DNA of 64,000 bases from Streptomyces naganishii JCM 4654 (GCF_014650575.1 NZ_BMVF01000006.1:124001-188000), one strand, 5' to 3'; positions 42,327 through 52,200 are shown, counted from the stretch's first letter. A program made the numbers and translations. The notes: generated by a model from the sequence alone, not told the origin.

Positions 42327-43601
42327 TCAGGCGGCGGTGAAGACAAGGACCGCGTTCTGCCCGCCGAAGCCGAAGGAGTTGCTCATCGCCACCTCCACCT
42401 TCTGCTCACGCGGAGTACCTGCGACGACGTCCAGGTCGACCGCCGGGTCCGGCCGCCGCAGGTTCGCGGTCGGCGGCACCGTCGAACGCTCCACGGACAG
42501 CACGGTCAGCGCGGCCTCGATGGCGCCGGCCGCGCCGAGGGTGTGGCCCAGGACGCCCTTGGCGGAGGTGACGGTCGCCCGGTCGCCCAGCAGACCGCGC
42601 AGCACCGAGGCCTCCACCGCGTCGTTGAGCCGGGTCGAGGTGCCGTGCGCGTTCACGTGGTCCACCTCGTCGCCGCCGACGCCGGCCTGCGCGAGGGCGG
42701 CGCGCATCGCGCGCAGCGCCCCGGCGCCCTTCGGGTCGGGCGCCGTCAGGTGGTACGCGTCCGCCGACGCGCCGTAGCCCGCCAGGCGCGCCCGGACCCG
42801 CGCGCCGCGTGCCGCCGCGTCCCGCGCGCGCTCCAGTACGAGCATGCCGCTGCCCTCGCCGATGACGAAACCGTCCCGGTCGGCGTCGAACGGGCGGGAC
42901 GCCGCGGCCGGTTCGTCGACGCGCCGGGACAGCGCGCCCATCCGGGTGAAGCCGGTCACCATCAGCGGGCTCACCCCGGCCTCGCTGCCACCCGCGACCA
43001 CCACGTCGCAACTGCCGTCGCGCAACAGCCCGGCCGCGGTGCCGATCGCGGTGCCGCCCGAGGCGCAGGCGGTCGCGGTGACCAGGTTGGGACCGGTGGC
43101 GCCCAGGTCCATCGCCAGGTGCCCGGCGGCCATGTTGGGCACCAGCATCGGCACCAGCAGCGCGGACACCTGGTCCGCGCCCAGCTCCAGCAGCCGGGAG
43201 TGCTGCGCCTCCCACGTCGACACCCCGCCCAGACCACAGCCCACGACCACGCCCACCCGGGCGCCGTCCCAGGTCTTCGGGTCGAGACCGGAGTCGGCGA
43301 CGGCCTCCCGCGCGGCGACGACGGCCAGCTGCACGAAGCGGTCCTGCGTGAGCGGGCTCCGCCGCCCCACGTGCCGCACCGGGTCCAGGCCGGGGACCCC
43401 GCAGGCGATGTCCACGGGCAGCCCGGCGAGCCGGTCGTCCCGGGCGCCCGCCGAGTCGCCCCGGCACACGCCCTCCCAGGAGGCGTCGACGCCGATGCCG
43501 GCCGCGGTCACCAGACCGACACCGGTCACGGCGAGGGCGGTGGCGGGACCGGAGGAGGAGCCGGTGCCGTCGGTGGCGGGGTCGAGAGCCCGGTGGGTCA
43601 T
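42327..43601 (-). CDS. redR: RedR: FabF-type ketosynthase (KAS II)
   Basis: This 424-residue protein has the KAS II triad: Cys179 (TACASGG), His319 (NAHGTST) and His353 (GHTLGAAG). It elongates acyl-RedQ with malonyl units to make the dodecanoyl-type chain used for the alkylpyrrole half; RedP primes it. The start overlaps the redQ stop (ATGA). The N-terminus has ~20 extra disordered residues. The chain length made by this strain cannot be read from the sequence. Confidence 0.94.
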   Translation of the reverse strand: MTHRALDPATDGTGSSSGPATALAVTGVGLVTAAGIGVDASWEGVCRGDSAGARDDRLAGLPVDIACGVPGLDPVRHVGRRSPLTQDRFVQLAVVAAREAVADSGLDPKTWDGARVGVVVGCGLGGVSTWEAQHSRLLELGADQVSALLVPMLVPNMAAGHLAMDLGATGPNLVTATACASGGTAIGTAAGLLRDGSCDVVVAGGSEAGVSPLMVTGFTRMGALSRRVDEPAAASRPFDADRDGFVIGEGSGMLVLERARDAAARGARVRARLAGYGASADAYHLTAPDPKGAGALRAMRAALAQAGVGGDEVDHVNAHGTSTRLNDAVEASVLRGLLGDRATVTSAKGVLGHTLGAAGAIEAALTVLSVERSTVPPTANLRRPDPAVDLDVVAGTPREQKVEVAMSNSFGFGGQNAVLVFTAA

Positions 43602-43843
43602 GACGCCGTGGCCGCGATCTCGCCGTCGACGAGTTCGACCGCGTGCGCGACGGTGTCCGTCGGGACCGCCGCGTCCTCGCTGATCCGCACCCCGAACTCG
43701 GACTGGATGGCAAGGAGCAGCTCCACGAGGAACAGCGAGTCCATCTCGAGCTCTTCGAAGGTGACGTCGGGCCGGATCGCCGCGCGGTCCACCGCGAAGT
43801 GGTCGGCCATCAGGTCGACCAGCCTGTCGTAGGTGGTGCTCAT
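43598..43843 (-). CDS. redQ: RedQ: acyl carrier protein
   Basis: This 81-residue acidic protein has the phosphopantetheine site Ser36 in EELEMDSLFLVE. It carries the growing fatty chain for RedP/RedR. It is first in the minus-strand operon (redQ-R-S-T-U-V), coupled to redR by a 4-bp overlap. AAAGGCGGA lies ~8 nt upstream. Its promoter should lie in the shared divergent region with paired SARP-like repeats. Confidence 0.94.
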   Translation of the reverse strand: MSTTYDRLVDLMADHFAVDRAAIRPDVTFEELEMDSLFLVELLLAIQSEFGVRISEDAAVPTDTVAHAVELVDGEIAATAS

Positions 43844-43940
43844 GAGGGGGGTCCGCCTTTCCAGTAGGTGGATCGGTCGCCGACCGCCGCGGGGCGGCCC
43901 TCAGCGGGCCGGCCGGGTGCGCGGCGCGGCGCGCTGCGGC

Positions 43941-43990
43941 AAGTCTGCGGGCGGCCCCTGACGGCGGGCTGACGGCTGGCTGACTGGACC
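43941..43990 (-). promoter_or_regulatory. SARP-type operator/promoter for the redQ operon (left array)
   Basis: Three CTGAC-led units spaced exactly 11 bp apart (CTGACGGCGGG at 43958-43968, CTGACGGCTGG at 43969-43979, CTGACTGGACC at 43980-43990) lie upstream of redQ. Read on the minus strand, a possible -10, AGACTT (43946-43941), follows 11 bp after the array. SARPs bind 11-bp-periodic direct repeats that overlap the -35 region, so RedD is the likely ligand. Confidence 0.65.
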
Positions 43991-44074
43991 GTGCGGCTCC
44001 CGGCGGGGCACCTCGGGGATCACGGGGCCGGCCGCCGGGCGACCTCCCGCGCCCTTGCCGGGCGGGCCGCGGAG

Positions 44075-44120
44075 CCGGTCAGCCAGCCGTCAGCCCGCCG
44101 TCAGCGGGGGCGGCAAGACT
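44075..44120 (+). promoter_or_regulatory. SARP-type operator/promoter for the redP operon (right array)
   Basis: GTCAG recurs at 44078, 44089 and 44100 with exact 11-bp spacing, the reverse complement of the left array (29 of 30 bases match over 44075-44104 versus 43958-43987). A possible -10, AAGACT at 44115-44120, starts 10 bp after the last unit, mirroring the redQ side. Likely RedD site for redP-O-N-M-L-K-J-I-H-G. Confidence 0.65.
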
Positions 44121-44165
44121 CGGGTCGGCACATCGTCCGCCGTCCCGTACCCGAGGAGCACCCAC

Positions 44166-44216
44166 GTGGATTCCTGCCTCCTGAGCCGCACGCCGAGCCG
44201 GCGGGGCCCGTCGTGA
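44166..44216 (+). CDS. Possible 16-aa leader peptide upstream of redP
   Basis: The best Shine-Dalgarno in front of redP, GAGGAG at 44153-44158, serves a GTG at 44166 that is out of frame with redP. The frame reads MDSCLLSRTPSRRGPS and its TGA (44214-44216) overlaps the redP GTG (44213). This is the geometry of a translationally coupled leader. It could also be chance. No attenuator structure was identified. Confidence 0.4.
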   Translation: MDSCLLSRTPSRRGPS

Positions 44217-45223
44217 CGCGGGCGTCCGTGGTGGCCGGGGTCGGCAGCCGGCTCCCCTCCCGGTGCGTCACCAACGACGACCTGGCGCGCACCCTGGACA
44301 CCTCCGACGAGTGGATCCGCGCGCGCACCGGCATCGCTCGCCGGTACGTGGCCGACGCCGGCACGGACACCTCCGACCTCGCGGCCGGGGCCGCCGAACG
44401 GGCCCTTGCATCGGCCCGCCTGTCCCCGGCCGGCGTCGACACGGTGATCGTGGCCACCACGACGCCGGACCGGCCCTGCCCGGCGACCGCTCCGACCGTC
44501 GCCGCGAAACTCGGCCTCGGCCCCGTCGCGGCCTTCGACGTCTCCGCGGTCTGCTCCGGTTTCCTCTACGCGCTCGCCACCGCCTCGGGTCTCATCGCCT
44601 CGGGCGCCGCCGAACACGTCGTGGTCATCGGCGCCGAGACGTTCTCCCGGATCCTCGATCCGGCGGACCGCTCCACGTCGGTGATCTTCGGCGACGGCGC
44701 CGGCGCCGTCGTCCTGCGGGCCGGCACCCCGGACGAGCCCGGCGCCCTCGGCCCGCTGCTGCTGGGCAGCGACGGCACGGGCGTGGACCTGATCACCGTA
44801 CCGGCCGGAGGCCCGGGGCGCCCGGACGCCGCGGGGGCGGACACCGGCTCCGCCGGCCGGTACTTCACCATGCAGGGCAAGAAGGTGTTCTGGCTCGCCG
44901 TGCAGCGCATGGGCGAGTGCGCCGCGACCGTGCTCGGCCGGGCCGGATGGCGGGTGGAGGACGTCGACTGGCTCGTCAGCCACCAGGCCAACCACCGCAT
45001 CACCGCCCGGCTCGCCGACGAGATCGGCATTCCGCCGGAACGCAGCGTCAGCAACATCGCCGAGGTCGGCAACACCGCGGCCGCCTCCATCCCGCTGGCG
45101 CTCGACCACGCCCACGCCCGGCGGCTGTTCCGGCCGGGAGACCGGCTGCTGCTCACCGCGTTCGGCGGCGGCCTCACCTGGGGCGCCGCCGCCCTGACCT
45201 GGCCCGCCATCGATCCGGTCTGA
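44213..45223 (+). CDS. redP: RedP: FabH-type ketosynthase (KAS III)
   Basis: This 336-residue enzyme has the KAS III triad Cys114 (SAVCSGFLYA), His257 (VSHQANHRI) and Asn287 (EVGNTAAAS). It primes chain synthesis by condensing an acyl-CoA with malonyl-RedQ. Specificity for acetyl-CoA over branched starters is reported for S. coelicolor RedP. GTG start at 44213; in-frame upstream codons give no better start. It opens the long plus-strand operon. Confidence 0.94.
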   Translation: MTRASVVAGVGSRLPSRCVTNDDLARTLDTSDEWIRARTGIARRYVADAGTDTSDLAAGAAERALASARLSPAGVDTVIVATTTPDRPCPATAPTVAAKLGLGPVAAFDVSAVCSGFLYALATASGLIASGAAEHVVVIGAETFSRILDPADRSTSVIFGDGAGAVVLRAGTPDEPGALGPLLLGSDGTGVDLITVPAGGPGRPDAAGADTGSAGRYFTMQGKKVFWLAVQRMGECAATVLGRAGWRVEDVDWLVSHQANHRITARLADEIGIPPERSVSNIAEVGNTAAASIPLALDHAHARRLFRPGDRLLLTAFGGGLTWGAAALTWPAIDPV

Positions 45224-45254
45224 GGGCGAGACGACCGATGACCCAAGGACGACC

Positions 45255-45518
45255 ATGACTCCTCGGAAACTGATCACCGACTACATCGCCGACGTCTGGA
45301 TGGACGGCGACGCCGAAGGGCTGGAGCCCGAGACCCCGATCGCCGAACTCAACATCATCGACTCCGCCGGCATCTTCGACCTCGTCCACTACCTGCAGGG
45401 CGAGTTCCGCGTCACGGTGCCGTTGCAGGAGGTCACGCCCAGGAACTTCCGGTCCGTCGACGCGATCTGCGCGCTGGTCGAGCGCCTGCGGCAGGACGAG
45501 GGAGGCAGCGCCGCATGA
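45255..45518 (+). CDS. redO: RedO: prolyl carrier protein (PCP)
   Basis: This 87-residue protein has the phosphopantetheine Ser37 in LNIIDSAGIFDLV. It carries proline activated by RedM, which RedW oxidises to pyrrole. A FabC/PCP-like stand-alone carrier. The start is the ATG at 45255, ~30 bp after redP. It overlaps redN by 4 bp (ATGA). Confidence 0.94.
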   Translation: MTPRKLITDYIADVWMDGDAEGLEPETPIAELNIIDSAGIFDLVHYLQGEFRVTVPLQEVTPRNFRSVDAICALVERLRQDEGGSAA

Positions 45519-47461
45519 CGTACCTCGTGAACGGCGACCCGGACCTCGCGCGGATCGGCGAGCGGGTGGTCGACATCATCGCCTCGCGGACCCTCTACGA
45601 CACCTCCTACCTGCGCCCCGACAGCGACTTCGAGGCCGACCTCGGCATCGACTCGGTCATCATGGAGTCCGTGCTGGCCTCCGTGCGGGAGCACTTCGGC
45701 CTGGCCGCCACCGGCCTGCGGTCGGGGCCGGCGACCATCGGCGAACTGGTCGCGGCGGTGGGCGCGGCCGTGGCCGGGGCCTCCGGCGCCGGTGCCGACA
45801 GCGCGTCCGCGTCCGTCGCGGGAAGTGCGTCCGCCGCGGGAGGCGCGTCCGCTCCCGCCGCGGAGTCCGCACCGGATCCGGTCCTGGACGCCGTGGTCAC
45901 CGCCGCGATGCGTCAGACCCAGTACCAGCGGCACCAACTCCCCTCGGACGCCGATCTGGAGAGCGAGCTGGGCATCGACTCCGTGGTCGTGACCTCCGTC
46001 GTCGCCGAGGCCGCCGAGCGGCTCGGCCTGCCGGGCGGCACCACGCCGGACGAGATACGGGCCACCACCCTGCGCGGCCTGGCCGACGCCCTGCGCCGCA
46101 CGACGCCCTCGTCCGGGCCGTCGGGGGACCACCGCCCGGCCGGTCCCGGCGCCGAGGCCGGCACGCCGCCCGCCGCCGCGTCCCGGGCGGCGGACGGCTG
46201 GGACGACCGGTCCATGAAGGACTTCACCGAGCAGCGTGACCCGGACCTGTTCGCCAAGACCCGCAGCTTCGCCGCCTACCTGCGCTCCCGTGAGCGCGAG
46301 CGGCTCTACTGGTACGGCATGCCGCTGCACTCGCGGTGCGCGAACCGGGCCGTCATCTTCGACGAACTGGAGGGCCGCAAGCGCGAGTTCCTCATGTTCG
46401 CCTCCAACAACTACCTCGGTCTGGCCAACCACCCCGCGGTTGTCGAGGCGATCTGCGACGCCACCCGCACCTACGGCGCCACCCACACCGGCTCCCGCTT
46501 CATCGGCGGCACGAACATGCTGCACAAGGAACTGGAGCGCAGGCTGGCGGCGTTCAAGCGGCGTCCCGCCGCGATCGTCTATCCCGGGGGTTACTCGGCG
46601 AACCTCGGCGCGATCTCCGCCCTGGTCAAGAGCTACGACACGCTCGTCGTCGACCGGCTCAACCACATGAGCATCGTCGACGGCGCCCGGCTCTCCGGCG
46701 CCACCCGCAAGATCTACCGGCACAACGACATGGCCGATCTGGAACGCGTCCTCAGCCGCAGCGTGAAGGAGGCCACCGGGGGCCGGCTGATCGTCGCGGA
46801 CGGCGTGTTCAGCATGCACGGCGACGTGTGCGACCTGCCCGAGATCGTCCGCCTGGCCAAGGCCTACGACGCCCGGGTGCTGATCGACGACGCGCACGCC
46901 ACCGGCGTCCTGGGAGCCCGCGGCTCCGGCACCGCCGAGCACTTCGGACTCAAGGGCGAGGTCGACCTGGAGCTCGGCACGATGAGCAAGACCCTGGCCG
47001 GCATGGGCGGTTTCGTCGTCGGCGAGGAGGAGGTCGTCGAGTACCTGCGCTACTACTCCAACTCCTACGTCTTCGCCGCGAACATCCCCGCCGGTGTCGC
47101 CGCCGGGCTGATCGCCTCACTGGACGTCATCGAGGCGGAGCCGGAACGCGTCAAGCGGCTGTGGACCAACATCGGCACCCTGCGCGACCGGTTGCTGGAG
47201 GCGGGCTTCGACCTGGAGAACTCCCAGAGCGCGATCCTGCCCATCGTCATCGGCGACGAACGCCGGGCCATGGAGATGGGCCGGGCGGTGCGCGCCCGCG
47301 GGCTGTTCTGCCAGACCGTCGTCTACCCCGGCGTCCCGCTGGGCGACGCCCGGCTGCGGGTCAGCGTCACGTGCGAGCACACGCCCGAGGACCTGGACCT
47401 GGCCGCCGAGATCTTCGTCGACGCCGCCCGCGAGACCGGCGTCCTGCCCCCGGCCGGGTGA
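45515..47461 (+). CDS. redN: RedN: ACP-ACP-alpha-oxoamine synthase
   Basis: The protein is 648 residues. It has two carrier domains with Ser47 (ADLGIDS) and Ser156 (SELGIDS), joined by an Ala/Ser-rich linker ~80-125. A PLP-dependent alpha-oxoamine synthase (~240-640) has the Schiff-base Lys492 in GTMSKTLAG. It accepts the RedX condensation product on its ACPs and condenses it with serine to give 4-hydroxy-2,2'-bipyrrole-5-methanol, as shown for RedN/PigH. It is coupled to redO by overlap. Confidence 0.94.
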   Translation: MTYLVNGDPDLARIGERVVDIIASRTLYDTSYLRPDSDFEADLGIDSVIMESVLASVREHFGLAATGLRSGPATIGELVAAVGAAVAGASGAGADSASASVAGSASAAGGASAPAAESAPDPVLDAVVTAAMRQTQYQRHQLPSDADLESELGIDSVVVTSVVAEAAERLGLPGGTTPDEIRATTLRGLADALRRTTPSSGPSGDHRPAGPGAEAGTPPAAASRAADGWDDRSMKDFTEQRDPDLFAKTRSFAAYLRSRERERLYWYGMPLHSRCANRAVIFDELEGRKREFLMFASNNYLGLANHPAVVEAICDATRTYGATHTGSRFIGGTNMLHKELERRLAAFKRRPAAIVYPGGYSANLGAISALVKSYDTLVVDRLNHMSIVDGARLSGATRKIYRHNDMADLERVLSRSVKEATGGRLIVADGVFSMHGDVCDLPEIVRLAKAYDARVLIDDAHATGVLGARGSGTAEHFGLKGEVDLELGTMSKTLAGMGGFVVGEEEVVEYLRYYSNSYVFAANIPAGVAAGLIASLDVIEAEPERVKRLWTNIGTLRDRLLEAGFDLENSQSAILPIVIGDERRAMEMGRAVRARGLFCQTVVYPGVPLGDARLRVSVTCEHTPEDLDLAAEIFVDAARETGVLPPAG

Positions 47462-47511
47462 CGCCGGCGCAACGGCCGGACCGGCCGGACCGCCGGCGAG
47501 GGGCCCGGCCT

Positions 47512-47533
47512 CCCGGCACGGGCCCGTGCCGGG
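47512..47533. repeat. Perfect 22-bp palindrome between redN and redM
   Basis: The arms CCCGGCACGGG at 47512-47522 and its reverse complement at 47523-47533 meet with no spacer. It lies in the only long gap (142 bp) of the redP-redG operon. It could be an attenuating hairpin, a transcript-processing site or an operator. Confidence 0.7.
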
Positions 47534-47603
47534 CCGATGCCTCCGTACACCTGAGCCTCCGCACGCCGGAACCACCGCACGCCAAGGAGAAGGGCCCAAG
47601 ACC

Positions 47604-49202
47604 ATGAGCGCCGACACTCCCTCCGTCATACGCCTGCCCCGCGACCCTTCCCCGGCCCGCACCGCTAGCCCCGCCTTCGTCGGGCAGGGCCCGCTCACCT
47701 ACGAGGAGTTCACCGCCCGGGTGGACTCCCTGACCGCCCGTCTGCTCGACCTCGGGGTCCGCGGCGGTGACCGGATCGCCATCTGGATGGACAAGCAGCC
47801 CCGCTACGCCGAGGCCGTCGTCGCCGCGCTGGAGTCCGGCTGCGCGTACGTCCCGCTGGACGGCGGCCAGCCGGTGAGCCGGGTACGGACGATCCTGGCG
47901 GACGCCGAGCCGGTGGTGCTGTTCACCGACGCGCACCACCTGGCGGCCCTGGCCGGGCAGGGACTGCCGCGCTCGGTCACCGCGGTCGTCGCCGTCGGGG
48001 ACGGCCTGCCCGACCGGCTGGCGGGGGTGCCCGTCGGCCGCTGGGAGGCATGGGAGCGGGCCGCGGCAGGCCGGGTCGTCCTGCTCCCCTCCCTCACCCC
48101 CGACGACCTCGCCGCCATCCTCTACACCTCCGGCTCCACCGGCACCCCCAAGGGCGTACGGATCTCGCACGGCAACCTGGCCAACTTCGTGAGCTGGGCC
48201 CGTACGGAACTCGACGTCGGCCCCGGCGACGTGTTCGCCAACCACGCCTCGTTCAACTTCGACCTGAGCACCTTCGACCTGTTCACCGCGCTGCTCTCGG
48301 GCGCAGCGGTGTGGATCGTCGAGGACGCGCGGACGCGGGACGTGACCGCGCTCGCCGAGGGCATCCGGGCGCACGGCGTCACCGTCTGGTACTCGGTCCC
48401 CTCCATCCTGCACCTGCTGACCGCCTCCGGCGCCCTCACCCCCGAGCACGCGCGGAGCCTGCGCTACGTGCTCTTCGCCGGCGAGGTCTTCCCCGTACCG
48501 CAGCTGCGCGCCCTGCACGCGCTGCTCCCGCCGGGCACCCCGCTCTACAACCTCTACGGCCCCACCGAGACCAACGTCTGCACCTACCACCGGGTGCGCC
48601 CCGAGGACCTGCTCCGCACCACGCCGGTGCCGATCGGACTGCCGATCACCGGCGCGAAGTTGAGCGTCGTCGACGACAGCGGACGCGTCGTCGACCGGCC
48701 GGGGGCGATCGGCGAACTGCACGTCGAGGGCGCCTGCGTGACCCCCGGCTACTGGCGCCGCTCCGGGGAACCGGCGTCGGCCGCCCATTGCAGGGGCGTC
48801 CACCCCACCGGCGACCTGGTCAGCTACGAGGACGACGGCCGGCTCGTCTACCGGGGCCGCAAGGACCGCATGGTGAAGCTGTCCGGCTACCGCGTCGAAC
48901 TCGGTGAGATCGAGGCCGCGGCCCTGCGCCACCCCGACATCACCGAGGCGGCCGTCCTGCTCGAGGGCTCGGGACCACAGGCCCGGCTGCGGCTCTACTA
49001 CACCCTGCGCGAAGGCGCCGAGGCGCTCGGTCTGGTGCGGCTCAAGCAGCACTGCGCCGCCCATCTGCCGTCGTACATGGTGCCGCAGGCCGCCGTCCGC
49101 CTGGACCGGATGCCGCGCAACGGCAACGGCAAGACCGACTACCGCCGGCTCGGCCTCGACGCGCCCCGGCACCCCGCGGCTCCGGTCGGCACGGCCCGGT
49201 GA
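47604..49202 (+). CDS. redM: RedM: L-prolyl-AMP ligase (adenylation enzyme)
   Basis: This 532-residue stand-alone adenylation protein has the core motifs YTSGSTGTPKG (A3), FNFDLSTFDLF (A4), LYGPTETNVCTYH (A5), GDLV (A7), GRKDRMVKLSGYRVEL (A8) and NGNGKTD (A10). RedM activates L-proline and loads RedO. ATG at 47604 with AAGGAGAAGG upstream. The last bases overlap a possible GTG start of redL (GTGA). Confidence 0.94.
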   Translation: MSADTPSVIRLPRDPSPARTASPAFVGQGPLTYEEFTARVDSLTARLLDLGVRGGDRIAIWMDKQPRYAEAVVAALESGCAYVPLDGGQPVSRVRTILADAEPVVLFTDAHHLAALAGQGLPRSVTAVVAVGDGLPDRLAGVPVGRWEAWERAAAGRVVLLPSLTPDDLAAILYTSGSTGTPKGVRISHGNLANFVSWARTELDVGPGDVFANHASFNFDLSTFDLFTALLSGAAVWIVEDARTRDVTALAEGIRAHGVTVWYSVPSILHLLTASGALTPEHARSLRYVLFAGEVFPVPQLRALHALLPPGTPLYNLYGPTETNVCTYHRVRPEDLLRTTPVPIGLPITGAKLSVVDDSGRVVDRPGAIGELHVEGACVTPGYWRRSGEPASAAHCRGVHPTGDLVSYEDDGRLVYRGRKDRMVKLSGYRVELGEIEAAALRHPDITEAAVLLEGSGPQARLRLYYTLREGAEALGLVRLKQHCAAHLPSYMVPQAAVRLDRMPRNGNGKTDYRRLGLDAPRHPAAPVGTAR

Positions 49203-49252
49203 ACGCCGGACGAGCGAGGTCCGCGAAACCGGGCGGGCAGGCGAGGGGAGCG

Positions 49253-52200
49253 ATGAAGAAGAAGCCGAGCGGTCAGGGTTTGGACCGGGACGTGGAACAG
49301 GGCTCGGGCCCGGACGCGCGTCGGGACGTGAGCGGGGAGGCGGGTCAGGGCGGGCGTGAGGACGCGCGCCGGGACGTGAGCGAGAACGTGGGCCAGGGCG
49401 GGCGTGAGGACGCGCGTCGGGACGTGAGCGAGAACGTGGGTCAGGGCGGGCGTGAGGACGCGCGTCGGGACGTGAGCGAGAACGTGGGTCAGGGCGGGCG
49501 TGAGGACGCGCGCCGGGACGTGAGCGGGGACGCGGGTCAGGGCGGGCGTGAGGACGCCGGCCACGGAGCCGTACGGGACCACTGGCGGGGGCCGGAGCCC
49601 GAGACCGTCGTCGCGCTGCTGCGGTACCGGGCCGAACACACGCCGGACGCTCTCGCCCACCGCTTCATCTCCGGCCCCGACGGCGAGTCAGCCGCCTGGA
49701 CCTACCGTGAACTCGACCGGCGTGCCCGCTCGGTGGCCGTGCACCTGCGGCGTGAGGGGGCCGGGGACCGGCCGGTCCTGCTGCTGCACCCGCCCGGTCT
49801 CGACTACCTCGCCGCGTTCTTCGGCTGCCTCTACGCGGGTGCCGTCGCGGTGCCCGCGTATCCGCCGGACAGCGCCCGGTTCGGCCAGACGGTGGCCCGG
49901 CTCGCCGCGATCGCCCGCGACTCGGGCGCCGCCCACGCCCTCACCACCCGCGAGATCCGCGACGCCATGGCCGCCCGCGGCGCCGGCCCCGCCGAGACCG
50001 GGCTGGACGGCGTGGGCCGCCTGGTGACGGAGGACCTGTACGACGAGGCGGAGGCGTGGGAGGACCCGGGCGCGACGGCGGACTCCCTGGCCTTCCTCCA
50101 GTACACCTCCGGCTCCACCGCCACCCCCAAGGGCGTGATGGTCGAGCACGGCAACCTCGTACGCAACCTGCGCTCCATCCACCTCCGCCTCGGCCACGAC
50201 GCGGACTCCGGCATGGTGTCCTGGCTGCCGCCGTACCACGACATGGGCCTCATCGGCGGCATCCTCACACCGGTGTACGGCGGCTTCCCCGCCCACCTCA
50301 TGGCGCCCATGACCTTCGTGCAGCGCCCCCTGCTGTGGCTCGAGACGCTGTCCGCCACCGGCGCGTCCACCAGCGTCGCGCCCAACTTCGGCTTCGAGCA
50401 GTGCCTGCGCCGGGTCACGCCCGAGCAGCGTGACGGCCTGGACCTCAGCCGCTGGCGGCTCGCGCTCAACGGGGCCGAGCCGGTGCGGCCCGACACCCTG
50501 GACCGCTTCGCTGCCTACTTCGCCCCCGCCGGATTCGACCGCACCGCGCTGCTGCCCTGCTACGGACTCGCCGAGGCCACGCTGATGGTCACCGGCGCCG
50601 AACCGGACCGGCCCCCCGTGGTCGAAGCCTTCGACGCGGCCGCCCTGGGGACCGGCACCGCCCGGCCCGCGGAGCCCGGAGCCGTGCGCATCACCCGGGT
50701 CGTCGGCTGCGGCCCCGCCGTGCCCGGCGTCGAGGTGGCCGTGGTCGACGCGGCCACGCGCCGCCGGCTGCCGGACGGCACCGTGGGCGAGATCTGGGTC
50801 GCGGGACCCAACGTGGCCCGCGGCTACTGGGGGCGCCCCGAGGCCACCGAGGCCGTCTTCGGCGCGCGTGTCGACGGGGACCCGGAACCGGGGACCGCCT
50901 GGCTGCGTACCGGCGACCTCGGATTCCGGTACGACGGCCAGCTCTTCGTCGCGGGCCGGACCAAGGACATGGTCATCGTGCGGGGCCGCAACATCCATCC
51001 GCAGGACATCGAACAGACCGCCGAGCGCGTCTGCCCCGAGCTGCGGGCGGGCCACGGCGCCGCCTTCGGCATCCCCACCGCCGACGGCGAACAGCTCGCC
51101 CTCGCCTACGAGTTCGGCGGTTCCGGCACGGGCCGCGGTCCCGCCGCCGACCCGCACGCCGTGCTGGCCCGGCTGCGCACCGCGCTCGCCGAGGAGCACC
51201 AGGTGACCCCGCACACCATCGCGCTGCTCCGCCGCTCGTCGGTGCCCCGCACCACGAGCGGCAAGATCCAGCGCCGGGCCTGCCGGCAGGCACTGCTCGA
51301 CCTGGAACTGCCGGTGGTGGCGGCGAGTGTCGTACACGAGGAGGCGGATCCCCGGCAGGCTCCGGAGCCGGCCGGCGGCGGCCCGCTGGGCCCGGACGCG
51401 GCCGTGGCCGCGCCGGGCGGGACGGACGGACGGCGCGACCACGTGGCCGGGACCGTCGCACGGGCCCTCGCCGCGGCCGGTCTGGCGCCCTCGGCCGCCC
51501 CGGCTCCCTCGGCCGCCCCGGCCGACGGCACGCCCCGCTACCTGCGGCTGCTGGAGGCGGTGCGGCTGCTGGAGCGTGAACTCGGTGTGCGGCCGGCCGT
51601 CGGCGACGTCCTGCCGCACTGCGGGGAGGAGACACTCCAGGCCACCCTCACCGGCCTCTGTCTGGCCGCGACGACGACCACGACCGGGCCCCTCGCGGCC
51701 GACGCCACGACCGGATCCCCTACCGGAGCCGCGACCGACACCGCCACCGGATCCACGACCGCACCCCGCGCGGCCGGATCCGCCGCCGACGCGGCGACCG
51801 ACGCCGCGGCCGACACGGCACCGGCGGGGGCGGGACGGCACGCGCCCGCCGTCCCCCGCGCCGGTCGTCCCGGCCGGGACGACATCGTGGCCTGGCTGAC
51901 CCGCGCCGTCGCCGGGCGTCTCGGCCTGCCCACGTCGGTGATCGACACCTCGGCGCCGTTCGCCTCCCTCGGCCTGGACTCCAAGCAGGCCGTGTCCGTC
52001 GCGGCCGGCCTGGGGGAGTGGCTGGGCACCCCGGTGACGCCCGCCATGGTCTTCGACCACCCGACCATCGACGCGCTGGCCACCCGTCTCGCGGCCCGCT
52101 CCGCGGACCCCGAACCGGCGGCAGCGGCCGGCGCCCGACGACCGGCGGCGGCCGGCGCCCGCCGGCCCGTGGACGAGCCCATCGCCGTCGTCGGCATCGG

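Noticed and set aside
46591..46593. TTA triplet in redN (also 53208 in redL, and TAA at 40622 and 40682 over redU)
   Set aside because: Each is out of frame with its gene, so none is a bldA-dependent codon.
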